Below, in pieces: positions 12,001 to 21,495 of a stretch of DNA of 64,000 bases (within the stretch, counting starts at the first letter, position 1; every line of letters begins with the position of its first letter). A program made the translations under genes and the position numbers. The stretch is from Heliocidaris erythrogramma (taxonomy: Eukaryota > Echinodermata > Echinoidea > Camarodonta > Echinometridae), in contig CM046856.1 in NCBI GenBank assembly GCA_025617745.1, forward strand, positions 44,073,049 to 44,137,048, given 5' to 3'. The notes beneath the pieces were generated by a model. The model was not told the origin of the DNA and did not search any database. It saw only the letters and a program-made list of their open reading frames with translations.

Positions 12001-15000
12001 TATAGATGAAGAATGAATGTTCATGAAATTTCTCTGAGTGGCCCTATAGGGGCCCTGTGGGGGTAACATACTGGAGGGGGGGGGGGGGGCGCTGGCAGGC
12101 AAAATGTACATTCTGATCTTCTTCTCCAAAACACATGATCGGAATTCAACCAAACTTGGTAGGAATCATCCTTAGGGGTAGGGGATCCAAAGGTGCTAAA
12201 ATGGTACATGTGGCCCCCAGGGGGCCCAGGGGGAGAGCCCCCAAGTGTAAAAGCTATGTAAATTTCAAACATCTTCTCCAGAACCAGGAATAGCTCAGAC
12301 TTGGTATTGTGTATGGAGATTTTTTCTGGGTGGCCCTATAGGGGGTCTGTGGGGGTAACATACTGGAGGGGGGGGGGGGGTGGGGCAAGTTGTCCGCCAT
12401 CCATAAACTTTTTATATTTTCAGCTTCTCCAAAACCCATGATTGGAATTTAACCGAACTTGGTAGGAAGCTCAGACTTGGTATTGTGTATAAAGATACCT
12501 CTATAGATGAAGAATGAAAGTTGTTCATGTGCTAGAGAGAACATGCACCAGATGTGAATTGATCCACCTCAGGTGAGCGTCGTGCCCCCTGGGGCTCTTG
12601 TTATATTGAACTAATTATGTTTTTTATCTCATGGTTGTCAGTAGTTTTCATGATAAATTTATTAACGCATATCCATATTTATATTTAAATTATACAAAAA
12701 CTAGAAAACTGTATTTGTCACCTTCTAAAAGGTATAACCAGAATTTTAAAATTAGTTTCAGACTGATGAACAAATGAAGAGTTGCTTAATAATTTATCCA
12801 TTTACCCATACAATGTATATAGCCCGGATACTATACAGTTATACATTACTGCAGTTAACAAAGTACCATATTATTACCCTGGCTTTAGCTGAGCTACCAA
12901 GATCAGGCACGCAGGCATTCAAGGAATTTCTTGCTCCCAGGGGCACATATACATGTACCTCCCCTGGGTTGAGAGTGGCAAATGTACATTTTGATCAGTG
13001 TCTTGCCAGTGAGTGTTACTGTTGTGACGGGGATTCAATCCACATACCTTGTTGTCTACACAGTCTAGATTACTAACTTTTCCTCAAGCATTAAAGTGTA
13101 TCAATCACCTGAAAAAATTATTTGTGTACAGCTAGAAAGTACAATATCAAGCTCAAAGATCTTTATCTGGCATTCTGTTTGTCAGCAGTTAAGGAGTATG
13201 AAGAAATAAAGGATAACATGAAGGTGCACGCGCGGAACTCGGAGTTTGGTTCCGCACAAGCCCTTATCTTTTCGAGTGCGTCGAGTAGTCTACTTTTTAC
13301 GCTTATAGAGAGTATAATTAAACTTGCAAAATATCTCTTTATAGAAGTAATGTTTAAGTCCATATTTTGATTATAGTTTAACGACATGGAATCTCTACAG
13401 AGCAAAATATTTGTTGGTGATTGGTACCCATTAATATCTGAAGCATGTAGTAAGTAGGTGGTGGGCTGAATGTGGAAGTAACCTTGGGAATCTCTCTGTT
13501 TATGTGCTAGTGTAGGAGCTTGGCATTGAATCCAATGTCTCCTCTGAAATGAGTCCAGAGTTTCCGAGTGAACTGGATGAGAGTACAGAGGAGAGTTGTG
13601 GCGGGCTTCAGTGGGATCTCCATGGGGATGGAGAACTACAAGAAATACTGACTAACATTGCTAAGGAGGCCACGTGTGAGCTGGCTTTTGAAAAGGTATG
13701 GAAATCAAGTCTTTCAATCTGTGAAGATGAAACTGATTTCATTAATTGAAAGGGTGGGTACCAATAAGAAATACTAGCTAACGTCACCAAGGAAGTCACA
13801 TGTAAGCTTGTTTTTCAAATGGTATGGAAATCAAGGTTTTCACTCGTTCATGAGAACATTGATTTCATTAAATGGTTTATGAGAAGAATATAGTAATTGC
13901 TATCAAAGTACATATTGTGTGTGATTATAGCATTAAACCATGAAAAGATGGGGAATCACAGACTCTGACCTCTGCCCATGTGGACAAGTACAAACCCATG
14001 TACATGTTATCAATGAGTGTCCTGTGATGAGACCCCCATGCCCACTCACAGAGGTAGACAACCCAGACCTGGTCACCTAGCTCAGTAACTGCAAATTTTG
14101 ACTGATGTGGATGACATACGAGAGAAGAAGAAGATAGCATTAAAGTCATGTGAATTGATTTACACATGTTGTTTTACCATTAAGGTAGGTTATGTCAACT
14201 TTTTCCAGAAATATGTGAGGATTCTTCGCATGTGGAATTCCCAGCGTGATCCCCAGATGATGATGATGGCGATGATGATGATGGCGATGATGATGATGAT
14301 GATGGCGATGATGATGGTGGCGATGATGATGATGGTGGCGATGATGATGATAGCGATGATGATGATGGCAATGATGATGATGGCGATGATGATGGCGGCG
14401 ATGATGATGGCGATGATGATGATGGCAATGATTATGATGATGATGGCAATGATTATGATGATGATGGCGATGATGATGATGATGGCGATGATGATGGTGG
14501 TGATGATGATGATGGTGGCAATGATGATGATAGCGATGATGATGATGGCAATGATGATGATGGCGACGATGATGGCGATGATGATGATTATGATGATGAT
14601 GGCAATGATGATGATGGCGATGATGATGGCGATGATGATGATAATGATGGCAATGATGATGATGGCGATGATGATGATTATAAATTGATCAGTAAGGGCC
14701 AATCCGGGTTCTTATCCACAACCTTTGCATCCCCAATCAAGTGATTAAACCACTCGACTATGTATACAATGTCTTTTTTTTAGCACTATGAAAGCATCAG
14801 TGAGCATGTGGGAGCTGCCGGTCCCCTGCCTCCTCTCCTGGTGAGTGGTGCCCCTGGGAGCGGAAAGTCACTGCTGCTTGCTAAGTGGGTCCAGCTCAAG
14901 CAGAAACATGTACCACCAAGCTTGGTGCTCTATCACTTCACCGGATCACCAAACTCCTCCAGTGCCAATGCAGTCACAATGATCAGAAGAATGACAGCTC

Positions 15001-18000
15001 AGGTAAGTAAGTCAAATGCAATAGTATAAGGACAAGTCTCAAGGTATTTGGTAATTTTGTGTACCATCCATTAGCAAGTTCAAAGGAACAATGAACATAA
15101 GTAACAGAGAAAGTATCTCTACCCACATATTTCATAAGATCCAAGCTGCGTAGCTGTATCACCATGAAACACTCTTTAGATATATACTAAATTTGTTCAT
15201 ATAGTCGGTAAAATTCAGTGAAACCTGTATGTAAAGACCTCTCAAGTGAGACAAGAGAAGCAGTCTTTATAAGCAGGTGGTCTTTACTATGTACATGTAT
15301 GTATTGGATACTGTACTTTAACACAGGTTTCAATAAGAGACATTGCTCAAGGGAAACAAAACATTTTATCTTTATACACAAAAACGTGGTCTTTATACAC
15401 AGGAGGTCTTAAAACATGTTTCACTTGAGTTCATTTGTGTCATGCTTTAAAGGTATTGGTATTTAGGTGACTTGAATAAAAGCAGAAAAATGAGAGAAAC
15501 AGATTAGTGAAAGTTTGAGCAAAATCCGATAAGAAATAAGAAAGTTATGAATTTTTGAAGTTGTAATCAAACACAAATTTGCAATTCTGTGAGCTCCTTT
15601 CCCATTTACTTAGTACAGAAAATCTCATATCATAACCAATCTCATTTCATTTTCTTAGTTTCTGGTGAAGGAATAAATTTGTTTCATACAGGTTTTGTGT
15701 GAAAACATATGAGCAATGATTATATCTAAGGTGCATGTATGATTGAATATTTTCTTTAGAGAAAATGGAAATTAATGATTTTGGGGTACAGGGCAAATGG
15801 GAGAGGAGCTTGCAAGATACATCACGGAGTTGCCAATTTGTGTTTGACTGATTACAACTTTAAAGATTCATAACTTTCTTATTTCTTATTGTATTTTGCT
15901 CAAACCTTCACTGATCTGTTTCTTTAATCTTTCTACTTCTTTTACAATCAACTTGTATTCAGGGTTGACTTTCCGTTTAATATTGATTTTATAAGCCCCT
16001 TCACATATCATCATTACTTCTCTGGTTATTAAATTCAATTGCTCTTCCACATAATATAGTGAGCACTAGCTTTTTATAATGCAATGTTATCTCTTTCAGT
16101 TGATGCAGCACGTTTCGTCTCCTCCTGCTCTGTCTTGTGAACCATCGAGATTGGTGGAGGAGTTTCCTAAATGGTTGGAGAAGGTTTCGTCCCGGGTAGC
16201 TGGTGGTATCACCATCATCATTGATTCCTTGGACAATCTCCAGGCAAGCTTGGGAACATCTGCTGCTCTATGTGTCAATGCACCTTGAACATGATGATGA
16301 TGATGGTGGTGGTGGTGGTGGTGGTGGTGGTGGTGATGGTGGTAGTGGTGGTGGTGGTTGTGGGTGGAGATGGTTCTGATGATGATGATGGTTCTGATGA
16401 TGATGTTGATATAAAGAATGATGGTGAAATTGATGTCGAAAAAGATGATGTAGATGATGATGATGATGATGATTATGGTGATATTTGTGATGATGATAAT
16501 GATGAGGAGGAGCATGATGACGACAATGATGATGATAATGCTTGTCGATAAACAACCAGTGGACCCAGTGCTTAAAATCTTATCCAAGGAACTAGTTAAT
16601 TGAGAATTGATGCCTTAAATGCAATGATGTTTGTAATGTATCTTTCAGTCATCTCAATATCAGTTGCAACATAGATTGAATTCCTACACCAAAGTCTTTA
16701 AAAGCAGGCCGCATGAATCAATATTGGAAACCTTGTATCCATTTTACAACTATTTATATGTGAGATAACAGTGTCAATGTCTTTTTATCTTTGTCAATCA
16801 GAATCGAGAGAGTCATCTAGGGTGGTTATTAGACCCTCTTCCAGTTGATACCAGAGTGATTGTTTCAGCCGATTCTGAAAACTGCCTACCTGCTTGGAAG
16901 TAAGCAAACATCTATTCACATTTTCATTACAGCAAGGTAATTTTGCTGATCCTAATTCTTTTATTCTATTGTATTTGAACCCTGATGTGAGAAAGTTCGG
17001 ATATAACAAGGTTATTTGATTGGTGCTAATAAGTGTGGTGTATCAAGGTTCCACGCTATCACATAAATGAGGAATAATATCAATCCAAATATTAATTTCT
17101 TCTTCCCTCTCAGATCTTGGCCAACCCTCCACCTGGAGCCCCTGACTCCTTCCCACTCCAAGGATCTCATCCATGCCCTCTGCCAATCCAGGGGTCTCCA
17201 GGTCGCCCCAGAGCATGAAGCCCTCTCCCTGGCCCACTGCCGCACTCCTGCTACCCGGACCCCTCTCTTCATCACCCTAATGGTAGATGAGCTGGCTTAC
17301 AGCGATCGGTCGGTGCCTATCAGTGAGAAGTTGGCTGCAGGCTGCCTGGATCATGGAGACTCGGTGGAGCTGTATCGGTATATACTGGAGTCGCTGGAGA
17401 CGGATCACGAAGATTCCACATGTAGAGGTCTTGTCAAAAAGGTACAATTCATATCAACATTTTGTTTCATGTGCTTTTCCTTAAGGAGACCTGTCACTAA
17501 ACAATATTGTGGTCAGTTTGAATGAAGTTTCATGCTGGTATACATTCAAAATAGCAGCTTCATATATTACTTCTGTAAAGAGATGTTGCAAGTCTAAATT
17601 TCACTCTAAATAATGACAAAAACTTGTACATACTAGAATTTTCTCTGTAATTAAATAGTGTACCATGTATTAAAGAAGACGAGCTTCATGCTACATACAC
17701 TGTGATACTAAATGATTGATTCAACTTAAGTTCAGGGTTTCACTTTAAAATGAGTTTTCACAGTTCACCTTTCACAAATATTTTTGTTTCGGTTTTGTTT
17801 TGATCAATAATTGCTTTGAATAAAAGAAAGTGGTGATTGATGCAATGTTTGTAAAGATTGTTTTGAGATTGTATTCCCTTGTCGTATTGGAAGAATGACC
17901 AAGAACAAAATAAATGATTTCCCCCATTTTTTTAGTATGTAAACCATATACCCTTTATCTGTATAATCTCTGCTTCCAAGTTTGTGTCTCAAGTATTACG

Positions 18001-21000
18001 TTTCAATGAATATGTGTCTAGAAACAGTATTTCTGTAATCTTATATACATGCAATATTTAAAAGTGTTTCTTCACTGTTTTTGTAGGTGTGTTTGTTGGT
18101 GTATGCTTCAAGGAATGGTATATCTGAGTCTGAGTTGTTTGACCTGATCCCTGACCTGACGTGGAATCATTGGGCCCCTCTCTGCCATGACCTCATCAAT
18201 AGACATGTCATGACCTTCAAGGCAGGGGTCGTAACCTTTGCACATGGACAGGTCAGAATCGTGTCTTTCTTACAGATTAACCCCTTCCATACCGTGGGTG
18301 ACAAATCCCACCAAAGAATGCCGGTTGTGAACTAAATGTTTGGATTAAGAAGGTCCAAGTTATTCTTTCTGACACAGAAATAGGTACATTCAATATCAAG
18401 TTAATATGAATGGAAAATATGTTTTCCCAATCTATTAATGAAACAAAGCCTAAATGTATGCAATTTTACCCATAAAGTTCTTTTATGACAATTCTCCAAA
18501 CACTTTGTGGCACAGAAGTGGTTGAAAAACCATTCATGTATTTTTTTTCGTCTAGTACCAAGGTACATGCAGGAAATCTTTATTATTGTCCTTTTTTCTG
18601 TATTATGAAAACCATAACAATATCCCTACTTTCAAGGACTTTCAATTAACCTCCTTTGTAATGCTATTTTCCATTTGACAGGCTCATGATGCTGTTAGAT
18701 TGAGCCACTGTACTGACCCGCACAGTGAGAGAGAACTGCAGGCTGTAGTCAACAAACTTGTCCATTACTTCAAAAAGCTTCTCAAGTTAGTAGCTTTGTA
18801 TTCTGACATTATTGTTTTATATTTGCACATGTTGTTATCATATCATGTAATTCTGGGTTTTTTTCGCAATCCATCTGTACATCCATCTGCAATATCTCAT
18901 TATGTATGTGTATTAGGATGACAACCCTGCTAACTATCAACCCCAGACAATTACAATGTCTATTTGAGTATATGCAGTATTCTTATTACTATTCTTTGCG
19001 CTTCTGTAGGAAAAGTGGGTGAACTCAACGTTTGGGATGACCTAAGTATTTCTAAATGACATTCAAGTGAAAAGCACTGCACTTTGTTATCAGTTAAGGG
19101 GACTACATCGGATGTGGCTTCAAAATTCTGTCCAAAGTTCATACTATTTCTAGTCGCATTTGAAATATGAGGGCATTCTTAAGAACAATCCTTTTCATGT
19201 GACATTACTGCTATGGTATTCTTCCACACAGGAATAAAAATGAAGAGAAAGCTCACAAATAATATTTCATTTTTACCAGAACTTCTCTTTAACTTGCATT
19301 TATACAGACCTGGCTCCACGACTTCCCGGCTGACCGAGGAGCTCCCATACCTGATCCAGGTCTCAGGGAGCAGCTCCAAGCTCCAGGAGACCATCGGTAA
19401 TCTCTGTGTCTTTAGGATTATGTACTCTAGAGGGCGCTGTTCAGAATTGCTGGCATACTGGCAAACACTAGGTGTCGACAGACTAGCCATGGCGAATACT
19501 TACTTTGCTACCATCAAGAAAGTCGAAGAAAGTAAGTTACATTTAAATTTTTGGAAAGGGATGAGGATTTAATGTATATTAGACCATCTTGAAACTTAGG
19601 ACCAAGTACATTTAATATGCTCCTTCACTCATGACGTGGCTTTAAAATTAAAAAAAACATGAATGAATGGCAGTTTAGGGTCAGAAAAAATATCTGTGTG
19701 TAATAAAGGTCCTTAGTTGTGCTCACTTACCTGTGTAGAAATGATACAGAAATGTGAGGCGCGCTATGCTCATGTCACTTTATCTTGCCACGGTGGATTT
19801 TTTCAGGCATTTTACTAAGGAATTTTCTGGGTTTTACAATATCAGAATTAAAAGTGTTTATAGCATGATAGGAAAGTTTTGTCTTGAACTTTATCATTGT
19901 CATTATCTAGTCGAGAGAAGATTTTTATGATATCAATTCATTTCATGCTTCCATAGATCAAAATGGACAGATTCCCTTGCCTAGGATAGCTGACATGTAT
20001 GAGATGTTAGCACGATTTGTGAAAGACCTCGGACTTCTAAACCAGGTAAGATCATGGCAAAAAATATCTTCGAACTTGTACTTTTCTCTTGAAAAATTAT
20101 GTTCTGCCATTTCACTTGTTTTCGCAGGAAAATCATTTTATAAATATATATACTCAGGGCTCCTGCAGTGATGGAACACTGAGAAAAGTCTTGGAAATTT
20201 AAAAACATATTTCCAAATAAGTCGTGAAAAAAAGGAAAATTTGAAAATTCATCAAAAGTCATGGAAATTCAACATCAGTCGAGGAAATAGTCTTGAATAT
20301 TATGATAAAGAAAGAGCTGCACAACATTCTATTTCTAAACTATAATTTTTGTGACTTTGCAGATAAAAAAAGCATGGATTTTTCTTTATTTTATGATTAA
20401 ATATTCATGGGAAAGTAATGGAATCAATTTTCTAGGAAGTACAGGAAAAGAGCCCGAAGATGATTACATGAAAGGTATAGCCTTTCTATCACTGATGCCT
20501 TTTAATCCATGAGCATCTTTTCTACTCCCCCCCCCCCCCAATGCAGGCTATCTGGTCAGTACAGCGAGCCCTCGAGATACGTGAGTCCATTGATCCAGAC
20601 CACCTGAGTGTTGCTCAGTGCTTTCACCTGCTTGGTGCCATCCATGGCCAAGGGGGCAAGTTTGGTTCAGCAGAGGCATACTACCAACAAGCTCTCATGA
20701 TCAGTGAGAACGCTCTGGGCAATAGCCATCCCGATGTTGCCAAAGTACTGGACTCACTGGTGGTCATATACCGCAAACAGAACAAGTAAGTCTTTTCTGA
20801 TTGTCTGGGATTATGAAGTGAACTTGTCCTGTCCAGATAATCAAAAGTAGACAATGACAGAATGGCTGATATTTTAAACATTTTAAAATGATTAGCACGA
20901 TTGATACGTCTTCAAACTCTGAAATTCCACTGAAAATGCTGCTTTCAGTTGAGGAGAAAGCAACAAGAGAAGAAGCCTTTGTTGTTGACTACCTTGTATG

Positions 21001-21462
21001 CCAGAAGGAGCAGAAGAAGTTAAGTACAGAATCTCAATAAATCATATGCCTTTCTATTTCCCATCAGACATAACTTGGCAGATCCTCTTCAGAAGAGGGC
21101 TCACATCATCCGCAAGCAGGCCCAAACTCAGCTATCTGCACACCAAGCAAGGGCTCTGTCTGCTCTACGTCGTCGCACATTACAGATGGAGCAGCTCACT
21201 CAAGGGGCAGAGTCTGCAGACCTGGCACGAACTCTCAATGAACTAGGAATGCTGTATTACCTACAGAAGGATTATCGGTAAGATATTCATTTATTTCACT
21301 ACCAGTTGAATCTTCTGTTTCTTTGCTGTTATCATTTTAGGGACAAGCTTTCTATGTTATGATTGATAAAAAAAAGCAATTAAAAGAAAATTAGTGATGC
21401 AGTCTTTTTCTGTAAAGAATTTTGGATATGAGCAAAATGTTGTGGCCATTGCTCACCCTGCA

Positions 21463-21495
<33 letters not shown>

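Noticed and set aside
11278-12439. Series of - strand ORFs with Pro-rich and WFWRRR-like peptides
   Set aside because: They are shadows of the 325-bp tandem monomers. Frame changes follow G-run length and not codon structure.
14098-14702. Long ORFs on both strands (Met/Ala and Ile/Ala repeats)
   Set aside because: They are read from the GATGATGATGGC minisatellite; any triplet-based repeat opens several frames. NPHP3 exons 9 and 10 flank it and the protein is continuous without it.
16096-16587. Poly-Val, poly-Asp and poly-His ORFs next to NPHP3 exon 11
   Set aside because: They come from the GGT/GAT tract inside intron 11. Only 16100-16243 is coding.
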